From Pyrocephalus nanus (taxonomy: Eukaryota; Chordata; Aves; Passeriformes; Tyrannidae), in NCBI GenBank assembly GCA_038380795.1, contig CM076260.1:74003843-74067842 (forward strand): a stretch of DNA of 64,000 nucleotides. The letters run 5' to 3'. Positions 38,473 through 49,947 of the stretch are shown here, piece by piece; within the stretch, counting starts at the first letter, position 1, and each line of letters begins with the position of its first letter. Below the pieces are notes generated by a model. That model was not told where the DNA came from, did no database searches, and worked only from the letters and a program-made list of their open reading frames with translations. The position numbers and the translations under genes were made by a program.

Positions 38473-40214
38473 TTCTTGTCCTTTCCTACAGAGAGAAGGA
38501 GCAGTGAGGGAGCTGCCAATGGGCAGTGGGATGGCTCCCATCTCCTCACATGGCTGGTGACCCCATCCCAACAAGGTTCCCACATGCCCACCTTGTATCT
38601 CCACTCTGTGCAAGTCTCTCTCTAATGGTCTTACCCTGGTGCCTCACTCCCCCAGAACTTTACACTTAATTGTGGCAGTATCTGTGTTCAGAGACCTAGC
38701 CTGCTGTAAGCAGGCAGACGTCTGCCCCTAACAACTCATCCCTTGGCACAACTCCCCTTGTCATACTGTGATGGAGAGAGGGCTCCTGCATAATCCCCAA
38801 TAGCTCTGTCCACCTTTTAATGTATTTTTAATCACAACAGAGTAACCATCACGCCAGTGGTGGCTGGAGGGGATAGGACTCCTTAATCTTCCTGGGGTTA
38901 AAATTACTCATCCGTGAAACACGGACAGTTTCCATAAAGAGGCATCCTCCTGGAGCCCTTCCCCTGGGTGAGCTCTCACTATGCTGAAGACCAGCACAGG
39001 GCTTGGGGTCAGGGGGAGCCCATCTGTGGGCATTTAAGTGTCACTGAGGCCTTCTGCCGACTAAATGTCTTTCATTATAATATCAGCAAAAAAGCCCTGA
39101 GATGTTTTAACCACAGCTGAAGTGTTTCACAACCTGCTGGGCAGATAAATGGGAAAATAAAAGGTATAATAGAAAAATACAAGGTATGCTGCAGCAGGAC
39201 AGTGTAGCATTGTAATTAAAAGGTAGTTCAGTAACACTACATCAGTTTATAGGAATAAAAGAAAAATCTCTCTAACCTATGCTCTTCCTGTGTTAGTGTA
39301 GCTACACAGGAAACTATATAGTGCTGCTGATACAGCTTATCTCCATCAAAGAACAGGTTTGGACCATACCAGCAGGACAATCTGGATTTTTTTTGCCAGG
39401 GTGGAGCTGTATGTTCACTGGGATGGCCCAGCAAGCCCTTTTCACCACAGACAAGCCCTTACTCTGCTGCCTCTCATGTTGTAAAGGTGAGTAGCCTTGA
39501 CACATAATCTCATGTGCAAAGCTGTGCTGCAGGGAGGGGCATGAGAAGAAAGGTGGTTGTGAACCATTTCCAGCACCAAGCACCCAGTCTGAAATTAAAG
39601 AATTTCCCTTCTACAGCAGAAGTTTAGGATTTTTCACCCTTTTACTGTGTCCTGGCTACTACTTAATGCTCTGTTCTCCAAGTGGTGCCTTTCAGGGAGG
39701 CTTAGAGATCATCTAGCCTTGGCTGGCAGCCTGACCTGCTACAGTTCTGCTAATTGTGCCCATCCAGGCTGCATCTCCCTTCCCAGAGGGGCTTGGAGAC
39801 TCAAGCAGTGAGTGCACAGCTGTCCCACACCTTGTTCTGGGGGAGAGGAGTCAACCCAGGATCTGCTGCCCAGATGCCCCAGGCCAAGGTGGGCAGAGTG
39901 CTTTAGGGAAACTTGGCTGCCTTGCTGTAGGTGCAAAGAAGTGAATCTGCACTCCTCCAGACAGCATTCCCCTGCTCCATCTCCCACCAGTCCACCTGGT
40001 CGCAGGCAGAGGCTGAAGCCCTTTCAGCCCTTTGCTCACCCACAGGTGAACCTCAGTGTGAGCCTGGTGCTATGGAGGAACATACCTCCCACTCCTCACC
40101 CCTGCTCAAAGGCAGGGAGGCAGCCCCCACAGTGATCCTGCTCTGACAAGGAAGCAGCATCTAGACACAGGTTAGTCAAACTCCCCAGCTCTGTCCACCG
40201 TTGGTTCCTGTGAG

Positions 40215-40378
40215 ATTTCAGACAAGGAAGGGAACTTCTTTAGGTCTTTGTCTTCCTCACCTGTCTAGTATGGGATAATATTTCCCTTTCTGGCAAGGCT
40301 ATGGTCAGAGTTAATTAGCATTTGAAAAGTGCTTTGAAATGGAAGATGCATTTAGAAAACTGAAGTGCTATTGCAGCA
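40215..40378 (+). repeat. MIR-like ancient SINE relic
   Basis: This is the clearest MIR-type copy. CTTTGTCTTCCTCACCTGTC and then TATGGGATAATA parallel the CTCAGTTTCCTCATCTGTAAAATGGGGATAATA core. AGTTAATTAGCATTTG, AAAAGTGCTTTGAAATG and AGATGC...AAGTGCTATTGCA follow the MIR tail found in sauropsid genomes (GTTAATGTTTGTAAAGTGCTTTGAGATCC, then GGCGCTATAGAA). The order of blocks is intact over about 160 bases. Confidence 0.62.
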
Positions 40379-41131
40379 ATTGAGTGAGTGGCTCTCAGGA
40401 TAGGGAAGCATTTGACTTCTTTTTCCCTGTGGACACAATAGCCTGGATAATACTGGGATTTCTTCAGATTTATTAATTATCCAAGCATCTAGTACATATC
40501 AGATATCTAAAACAGGACTCGGTTTGGATATTTATTCCATGAAATATTGGATTGTGGATACATGAAATCGAAGCTTTGTTGTCCACACAAACAAATCACA
40601 TGACACTGGGGCTCTTCCCCTACTGGCACCTGACATGACCACTCAAGAACGGGCATTTAAAATCTGTTTTTCATGACTCCTCACACAGGATTTTGAAACA
40701 TACTCTATGTTTGCCAGTAAAACAAGCTCTTGCAAGAGTCTCCAGCAAGCAAAGTGAGGCCCCTGAAACAAGCATATGTTAAAAAAATGAATGAGCTTTG
40801 TTTGCTCAGGCCATTATTCTGCAGAATATTTTAAAGTATTCATTTGAAGTCTCCTGATTAATCCTAGTGAAATGAGTAAAACTCTTTCTGGGCAGAACCA
40901 GGCAGATGTTTAAATACCCTGATGAATACAGGTTCCAATTATTATTTCATCAACTCATGTGCTCTTGTTCTCTATTTTAAAGACTTCCTGTGTATTGTTT
41001 CAGTGTCTTCCCCTGTACACTCTAACACACTGCTGAATCTAGGTTGGAAAAACACTACCTCTGTTACCTATGAAGCACACATTAGTCTATAAAAAAAATG
41101 TGTCACTATTCAAGAAACCTCCAGTAAATTT

Positions 41132-41174
41132 AAAAAAAAAAAAAAAAAGAAAAGAAAAAGAAAGAAAAGAAAAG
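41132..41174 (+). repeat. Poly-A followed by (GAAAA)n purine tract
   Basis: 17 A and then GAAAA/GAAA units, entirely purine for 43 bases. No mRNA-like sequence or polyadenylation signal sits upstream, so it is treated as simple repeat. Confidence 0.9.
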
Positions 41175-44100
41175 GTTATGGGACATATTTCCAAAACCCT
41201 GCTATGCTGAGTTGTAGGGTTGGCAGTTCTTAGCTTCATGTCTCCCATTAACTTCAGTTGAAATTACCTGTCCACCTATGCAACTGTGGCACCACATTCT
41301 GAAAATCCACTCCAAAAGAGAGTGGATTCTGCTTCGTTTTGGAAACAGAGTTGTTCCTGTGTAGACACGGGGGCTGGGACTGACACAAAGTTCACACATC
41401 CTGAGCCCAGCTTGTTTTGATTCTGTGGAGCTGAGTGGTGCTACCCCAAGTAATTCCTGTATGTACACAAGGCAAATCGTGGGTATTTTATATGAGTAAG
41501 AATGTGATTTAAGTATCTAGCCCATCTCACTTGGAGAGAAGAATCCAGGTTAAATCAATCTACTAATCCAAACCAAGGGGTTTCTTTTCTTTGGCTGAGC
41601 CATACAAAATCAATCACGAGGCAGTCTTCACTGAATCAACAGACTCCACCTCATTTAAGAGAGGCACTGCAGATGGGATCATCAGGAGATACTTAGACTG
41701 ATTACCTAGCTGCTGGTCCCCTCACTGGCTGTGTGTGTGTCTTTTTTGAGGCTTGGGGCAAGGCCCCCACCATAACCAGGCATGGGTGAAGCAACATGCT
41801 TTGCGGCCACGAGCCCACAGCCACAGCCTGCACTTGTGAGGTGCTGCACAGCACAGAGGCCAGGAGGAAGACCAAGTCATGGCTCTGGACAGGTTAGTGT
41901 GGTGGTCTGCAGGGTCACTCCCCCAGATTTCAATCCCTGAGATATTGACTGCAAAGGGGCCTACAAAGGCAAGCCCAGGGGTATGGCTGTATACCCCAGG
42001 GAAGGTGAAAGCCATGGGCACTGTGCCACAGCTACCTGCAGTAACTGCCTACACTCATGGCTTATATCATCACACAGGTAGATAAGAGGCTCCTTAGCTG
42101 TCTGAGCCATTTGACCTATCAGCAAGTGGACGCAGATGGGCATTCACCACAGAATAATGCACAACATGGCAAATACAACTTGGGACACTCATGTTCTCAG
42201 ACCCTAAGCCTTTGTCTCTCTTCATCTCCTTTCCCCACTAATTCTCTTCTGAAGGATTTCTGTGGAGTTAGCACAGCTGTCTGCTGAACTGTATCTAGGG
42301 CTGGTGGCAGTAGAGACACTGTCCTGTGTGAGCAGGGACAAATGCCATCACCTGTATGTGTCAGAGCAATGAGGTCCATAGGTCAAAAAGCGGTGTTACC
42401 TGCTGTGAATCATAGCCTGGGAGGTGCCCAGGGTAACAGTAGCCAATTCCTGCATTGGCCCTGCCATGGGAAGGCATCTGCACCATCCTGAATCTGCTTG
42501 GAGCAGCTAGCACAGCACAGGGAGGTCACATGGTTCCCATCTCAAGTGTCATCAGTGAAACCACTTTTTTATTTTTCTTTCTGCTATCTAATGTTGGACC
42601 TAAGTCCCTGTGAAATGGCCTCTCTGCCTAACTACGCTGCAGTGCTGAGCTGGACAGAAAGTGATGTGAACACCAAAGCAAAGCAGAATGAATGGATGCT
42701 CCTGGGGCAGCTCCATGCCTGTTTAACACAACCTCTCATCTTAGGGTCACATGCTTCCCACTTCATCCTCAGATGCCAAGAGAGGGAGTCCCAGTGTAAA
42801 CCCGTTGATCCTCTGTTCCTCTGACTCATGGTTTGGGTTGTACATACCAGTGTGTGTTTTACTCCCTCTCCTTACAAAGCTTGCTCCCACTAGTAGTGAC
42901 AGGAGTGCAAGTCAGTGTGGTCCACAGGAGGCCCAGCTGTTTGCTGTTAATGTTTAATGACAGCTCTGCAAGCTGGAGATATTCTCAGACTCTATTTCAG
43001 CTGGTCAGGTTTCATACAAACTGTTTTCAGCAAACACTGTAAGTCTACAGAGCATTAAGTTACTGAGGAACACTGGGCCAGATTCAGAGGAGACTTAAGG
43101 AAAACTTGTTATGATTTAGCACTTCCAAAGACTTTCCTGCATCCAGACTTAATATTTTTCACATATGCTAATCTCACAGTCTCTTGCTGTGGCATTTGTG
43201 TGGTAGCAAATATGTATGCAAAGTCCACACCAAAGTTTCAGGGCTGAACAGGATGCAGACGCCTTCCCCATCTCTGCCAGACAGGTTACTACTCTGTGGT
43301 AACTCAGACCTGCACCAAGAATAGTGTCAGATGCTTTCCTAGAGTAAATTAATGCAGCTCCATTATGCTAGGCCAACTGATATCAGCAAAGAATTCAGAC
43401 AGCTAATTTTTAACCTTCTCCAATTTCCCTTTGGCTCATGAAACCGTTTCCTGCCCCAGTCCCTCTGACAGTCCCCTGGTTCTCCTCCAAGCATCTATCC
43501 AGTGGAGAGAAAAAGCTAAATGTGAAGTATAGGAAGGTCAAAGCTTAGGATCATGCAAATAGGATCTGAGCGACACTAATGATCCAAAATGGTACTACTT
43601 ATATGCCCAGTCAGGAGAAACAGTGGGTCAGAACAGCTCATCCAGAAATTTGGACCCTTAGACTAAACTGCCTTCATCTAAATCTCATTGTGAGCCAAGA
43701 GGTATTATAGGTCAGGGAGAACATGATGCCTCCACTCTCCACTCCCACCTTGATCAAGGACTGACCTGAGACAGATGTATTTTCTGTGGATATTATTGGC
43801 AACTCACATCCAAAAAAGAAAATTGTAACTGCGTGGAAATTTTGAAGTATAAGATATGGCTATGGTTGCCTTGATGTTCTGTGAAGACCTTGAAAAACCT
43901 TGTAAAGGTCAATGCTTTGACTTCCCAAGGAAGGTGATCTTGCACAAAGATTTAGGAAATTCTTTGGGTGCACATCGGTGGGTTTACCACAGGGGTAGCT
44001 GCATTTGCCAGCTGTGAATTTGGGTACTGTGAAGGCACCAGGTCAGTGCCTTTTGGGTGCAAGGACAAAATGGAAAGAAGCCTGTTTGAGTCATGAAGAC

Positions 44101-45408
44101 AAGTCTGAACCCTTTATTCTCTTCTACCTTCCCTCTTTAAAAACCTGAAGACTATTAAATGTCTGCCGAGGTCTATTCCATCCCCAACTGGGGATGGGGC
44201 TGAATGGTGACCATCTGATTATGACAGAAGGATATCAGGGCAGGGACAAACCCCAGCCTGGCAGGCTGCCTGCAACCTCAAGTACTCCTGGCCTTATGTT
44301 GCTCAGAGAGCCAGAACCTTCCTTGTGCTCTTCACTGTCGCTAACAGGGACAGAGTGATCCTTCCCACATCCCCTGCTGAGCTGCTTCCAGTGATGGGGA
44401 AAAAGAGTTCTGCATGTGAGAAAAACCATGCTGCACTATTACAGAATGAAGCTATGCATGGAGATTGCTTGTCCTGCTTGCTCTGGGACATGCTGGAAGC
44501 ATGCAAGACGGCCTCATCCCTGCTCTTTACGGAGCAAGCTGTGAAGGTGAATTTCTGTCCACTGGAGCCCAACCCATCAAAAGCCGAGGACCGTTTGAAC
44601 ACAGAGTTCATAGGATAAAACCAGTGCCTAGTGCTGATTTTAGGTCACAGCCAGGGAGAGGCAAGCAAGCATGGTGGAGAAGGTAGGAGCTGGCTGGGGT
44701 GGGCAATGGGAGGCTGGCACTGTGGGGTAGTTTCTGTTGATGATAGTGTTAAGATGTACTTTTGGCCACAGGTGAAGGTGTTGATTTCTGTTGAAGATGC
44801 AGAAGATGTGCCTAAAATGTGCTGCTACTTCTTTTTCCTTCCCTCAGTCCTGTCTGAAAGCATCCCTTTAGCAGGAACAAGACACTCTGTTAGGAGTGTT
44901 ATCAGTGGCCACTGTAAGAAACCATAATAATCTGTAAGGCAATGTGCAGCTCTGATGTGCAAATGGGACTTAGGGAAGCCTCACTAACAGGAGAATGCAG
45001 TCAGCATTTAAGCTGAGTTTCAAACTGATTATAACACTTCACTTGACAAATATCTCGGTTTGAACTTCTTTAAGCCTTCAGGGCTTTAAGAAGAGGATGT
45101 CAGTCTCCTGCAGAATAAGTCCTTAATATTTTGGACTTTCCTTTAGGAAGAGGAAAAAAGCTCTAAGCAGAGAAGAATCCAAAAAGAATATCTGATTTCA
45201 TTGCTTTCGTCGTACACCACTACATATCATTTATTTTCTCTCAGAAGCTAGGGGCATATCTTCTCTAAATATTTAACTACTTTCTTTCTAAGGCCATGTC
45301 TGCATGTCAGCACTCTGATTTGTGTAGTAGACATACCTGCCTTACTTTGGATCTAATATATTTAATACATCCAGACTTTAATAGCAGACTAATAAAATCA
45401 AGGTCTAA

Positions 45409-45452
45409 TAGTTACAATGTGTTAATAGTTACAATAGTTACAATAGTTACAA
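45409..45452 (+). repeat. 9-bp tandem repeat, four copies
   Basis: TAGTTACAA occurs at 45409-45417, 45426-45434, 45435-45443 and 45444-45452. The last three are contiguous; the first is separated by 8 bases that end in TGTTAA-like sequence. The whole is flanked by AAGGTC on both sides. Confidence 0.9.
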
Positions 45453-45699
45453 GGTCAGGGTAGCCTGCAACATCTACTGGGAATTTCTTCCACCCATTGC
45501 TCTGCACCGAGCCAGTCACATTAGTGCCACACCACACAGTACTGCAGGTCTTGCAGTGAAACTGGGGACAAGTGGGTTTTACCAGATGTAGAGTTTTGGC
45601 TACAGTTTAGCCTGATGGCTCATTAATGCCTTTCCAAAATGGAACCACCTCTGACAGGTCTTCCTCTCTTGCCTTCATGTTCACCCACCAGTCAACACA

Positions 45700-45869
45700 G
45701 ACAAGCAGAGGCTGTGCTGTCTCCATCCCTGAAGGCTTTCAAGCCCCCTCTGTTTCAAGCCCTGAGCAACCTGGCCTGACCTCAGAGCTGGCCTGGCTTA
45801 GAGCAGGGCTTGGTTAAAAGAATCCTGAAGTGTCCTGACCAGAATTATTCTGTGATCCCATGATTCTAA
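45700..45869 (+). mobile_element. CR1: CR1 LINE 3' end, diverged
   Basis: The CR1 blocks are, in order: GAGGCTGTGCTGTCTCCATC, CCTGAAGGCTTTCAAG, AAGCCCTGAGCAACCTGGCC, TGACCTCAGAGCTGGCC, TTAGAGCAGGGCTTGGTT, GAATTATTCTGTGATCCC and ATGATTCTAA. The last two correspond to the CR1 end with its TTCTATGATTCTA terminal repeat. Several small indels show an older copy. 5'-truncated. Confidence 0.85.
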
Positions 45870-46454
45870 CTCAGAGATGCCCTTCTTGACATCTTGAATG
45901 GCTCTGGTCAGCTGTGTACGAGCAGCAACTACTAGGCTTTTTAGTCTGAGCATTTTCTAACTCAGCATCAGAAACCAAAGGAATGATTATATCAAAGACA
46001 TTTTTTCCTCCCCTCACTTTCCCACAGTCAGGTAGTATTCTTAGAAAGGAAACTGAGGCACACTCAGGTGTCATAAGATGGCTCTCACTGAGGAAGTAAA
46101 AAAAAGTTTAAGTTGACAGATGGCAACGCTCATGATGATTCTAGTCTAGTCTGATCAATTCTTTGGGTGGCCTTTGATGTATGTTAACTGAAATTGAACA
46201 GAGATTCCTGTTCAAAAGGACTCTTCAACATTTTGAATGCAAATCCTGGTGCACGCCCCACTTTCTTCAGAATCTCTGATCATCTCAGCAATCTTCCTGC
46301 TGCCCTGAAAAAGCAAAGTTTTAAAATGCTTCTTTCAATTTTTTTACCCTCTTCTCTTCCCTAAATTGTATCTATCTTGCTGTACATGTTGCTTCATAGA
46401 TAGTCTGAAAGCCTCAGTCTTCCAATATGTGTGGCACAACCTGTCAAAGAAGTA

Positions 46455-46590
46455 CAGGATGCAGGCTCGGAAGTTATAGCTCTCTTCCCAGTATTGCTTC
46501 CTGGCTTTGCGTGATCTCATTTACAACAGACCTTCCCTCTGCTTCCCTCTGTAGAAGGTGGAAACAAGTAACAACCTCTCAGTGATAGTA
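46455..46590 (+). repeat. MIR-like ancient SINE relic
   Basis: AGGATGCAGGCTCGGAAGTT, ATAGCTCTCTTCCCAGTATT and GCTTCCTGGCTTTGCGTGAT follow the MIR left part (GGACTC-GGGAGT, GGTTCTATTCCCAGCTCTGCCACT, GCTGTGTGACC). ACCTTCCCTCTGCTTCCCTC and TGTAGAAGGTGGAAACAAGTAAC then follow the core and its 3' side (CCTCTCTGCCTCAGTTTCC, TGTAAAATGGGGATAATAAC). Block order fits over about 135 bases. Confidence 0.52.
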
Positions 46591-48954
46591 GGATGCGAAC
46601 ATCTCATGCCCTGAGCTGGAAGGCGCAAAAGAAAAGCAAAGCACTCTTCATGGTAACAGCCCCATTGCCTTACCTCCTCTTCCCCTGAGAGGACAAATCC
46701 AGCATTGGTAAACTTTCTGCCTTTCCTCCACCCCCTACATCACTCTGGCTGTGCTCAACTGGTATCGTCCACTTCAGCTGGCTCCCCTCTGTCACAGCCA
46801 AAGACACGCACCTCCTCCAAAGGCAGCCGCTGCACCTTGCTAGGCTTTATTTTCTTTCGCTAGGCACTCTTTCGAAAACTTTGGGCAACACTTAGCACTT
46901 AGCTAGCAAGTGTCCTGGCCCTTCTGCCTTCACCAGCTCCCACAGACAAGCTGCTACAGCCAACACTCTCTGAAGTGCTAGTGCTGCCACCAGCACTGTC
47001 CTTTGAGCTCAGCTGCCAATACTTCATTTCTGAATGGAAGATGGAACAAAGATTTCCATGATCATCTAGTTAACGCAGCAGAAGCATTTCAGAAACCTTA
47101 CTAGCCATGTTTTCAGTCGTTTCCTTGAAATCTAAGAACCTGTTTGCTTAGCTCTTTGTTAAATGGGACTGGGGTCCTCTCGGGAAATTTGCCTGTGGTG
47201 TCTGCCCAGACTTTGTAGCAGAATCGTCTGAAATGTCTTTACATGTGAGTGACATCTACATGTGAGCCAGACACCCTGGGCTCAGTTAAAAGAGATAAAC
47301 AGGCATTTACAGGAAACAATTCATCTTCTCCTGTGGTAGATACCTAAAATAGCCCACAGCAATCACAAAATGATTGCTTCCCTCCATAGACTATAGATTT
47401 AATCTGGAAAAGCAGCCCGACCCTCGATTTCAGTTGGCTGGTGCTTTTTGAGCTGCTCTGTCTCATTTTAGACATTCACACAGGCAGACAGGTATGTACA
47501 TATATGTACAGGAGCCTGCAGGAGAAAAATACCCTTCCAGCCTGTCTCCTGGACACCAGACAAAGGATCTTGGATTGACTGTCCTGTTACCAACACAGTG
47601 AGGGTTGCTACTTTCAGACTGGTTGGAATAATTTCCCTCCATTGCACCCCACATTTATATCCTATATGTTAACATAAATGGTCCATGCTGGAATTGCTGA
47701 AAACCAAGAATTTGGCCCACAGTGCAACACAACAAAGAAATCATTAATAAAGTAATGATTGATTTTATTAAAAAGTAAATAAATTAACTGGGTTTCATGG
47801 CATCATGGCAAATGCCAGATCAATGTGTAGGGGTATCATTCCTGTTCTGCAGATAACTACCCCAACCTGGAAATTCGTGCAGGATGTCACGTTACAACTG
47901 TTACATCATCAGGAAAAAATCTCAATGGCTGATCATTGCCTGAGGGAGATGTCAGTCTTCCCAGCTTCTGTGCAGAGAGAAGTCTTACAGGAATTAACTC
48001 TTTCCTAGGTGATGAACATAGCTAGGTTTTACCAGTATTTTTCCCACCTTGTTTGCCCAAAATGAATCATTATTCTCTTACTTTCTATTTCTGTCTTTCA
48101 TTCAAGTAATAAACTGTGACTTTGCAGTGACAGCTGTCTTTCACATCCACTGTGTGACAGAGGACTTCTCCTCCACCTTGCTAGCATATTTCTGCTGCAC
48201 ACTGGTTGGTCACCACACACGGTCATTCCCATAGAAGACAATAAATGTTATTTGCCAAACACACGCCAGGTAGCCTCCCTGTTGTCTGGAGAGCAGCCCA
48301 TTGTCTTCCATGAAGAAATACTCCCTGTGCATCACCAAAATGGCCCATCTTGTGGTAATACCCAAGGCAGTGTGAACATACATCTGCTTTCCCTGAAATA
48401 TGTTCTGGGGGATGCAATGATAAAACAGTTTTTACCAACTCAGAGATCACACACTATGGGTGGTTAGTGCTGATGTTAAGGGACCAGTGCTGCAGGGGTC
48501 AGTTCCCCCTGCAGCCCCATGCCTGGACAGGCCAGACTCTTCCCAGCAACAAATTCCCCCCCTGTCCAGAGGAGATGGAAGTGATAGTGCCTTTGTCCAG
48601 CTCCATAAAAATGTCATTTCTAAGTCAAGAGAACAATGGATAGAATATATTTCCTTCTCCTTGATGTTTTGTACATAGAGATGCTGTTCTCAGTCTTCAG
48701 CAGGTCCCAAGGCATGGGAGCTGCTCTTCATGCTGGATTGCTGTGGTTTGTGCCTGGAAACTGGAGTCTCAACAGTCCCTGCTATTAATGCAGGCTCTAT
48801 CCTGTTGAAAGTTCACCCCTATGCCTTGGGCCAGGCTCACAATAAGCAGGAGGTGTCCTGTAAAACAGAATTGCCTTTAATCTCTTCCCTCCCACCTGCA
48901 TTTGTTCTTTGTTGTTTGGATCCCTCTTGCTCCCTCAGTCAGGTAGGACACAAA

Positions 48955-48986
48955 TTCCTAAGTACCTTGCTTCCTAAGTACCTTGC
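48955..48986 (+). repeat. 16-bp perfect tandem duplication
   Basis: TTCCTAAGTACCTTGC occurs twice with no spacer. A recent small duplication is likely, because the two copies are identical. Confidence 0.95.
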
Positions 48987-49473
48987 TACTTTTTTTCCTG
49001 ATGCAGAACTTTGCTGCTACATCTCTTTTTCTCTCCAAACCCTCCCAGCTGCCTATTTCATGGGCAATACAGTCTACCTCCCCATCTACATACACTACTG
49101 AGTCTCTTCTTAAGTTATATTAAACCTGGGGTCGATATCCAGAAACCCACTGCTTCCCAGTTACCCAGTTTGGCACTGCCATTCTTTTTGACCTTGTATC
49201 TCACTGAGAGGCTCAGCAAACTTGTGCTTACTTCCTCTGGAGGACTTCCTCTCTTTTGTCATCTTAATCACATGCCCTCCTGTACACAAGCTCTTGAAGA
49301 CACCACCTTGATTTTTCCTTCTTGTGCATTCAAATACTAAATCTCCTATCAGAACTCTCATACGTGCCTCCTCTCAACTCCCTAGCTGCTATCTCCTTCC
49401 AAGCTGTGGCACGCTGTAGTCACTGGGCAGAATCTGGAGGGGCTGATTTCCCTTCCTCGATCATAGTCACACG

Positions 49474-49947
<474 letters not shown>

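Larger units (their letters stand above)
35141..40210. other. Non-coding unique DNA
   Basis: Holds a T-rich stretch (35450-35497), the (AAT)11 and (AC)14 microsatellites and otherwise unique sequence. The longest frame (35953-36354, plus, 133 codons) has no domain and is overlapped by two minus-strand frames. A faint CR1-like string (AGAGATCATCTAGCC at about 39705) is too short to call. Confidence 0.5.
40379..45695. other. Non-coding unique DNA
   Basis: Contains the A-rich tract at 41132-41174, a short hairpin at 41304-41328 (AATCCACTC and GAGTGGATT, 7-base loop) and the 9-base tandem repeat at 45409-45452. The open frames (108 codons or fewer) have no recognisable domains. Confidence 0.5.
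45870..49473. other. Non-coding unique DNA
   Basis: Apart from the MIR relic at 46455-46590, this is unique sequence. It holds a perfect octamer ATGCAAAT (46237-46244), a hairpin AGCAATCA-CAAAA-TGATTGCT (47358-47378) and a 16-bp tandem duplication (48955-48986). No gene was recognised. Confidence 0.5.

Noticed and set aside
39690..39790. Possible reverse CR1 fragment (AGAGATCATCTAGCC)
   Set aside because: The match is about 15 bases and neighbouring CR1 blocks are not found.
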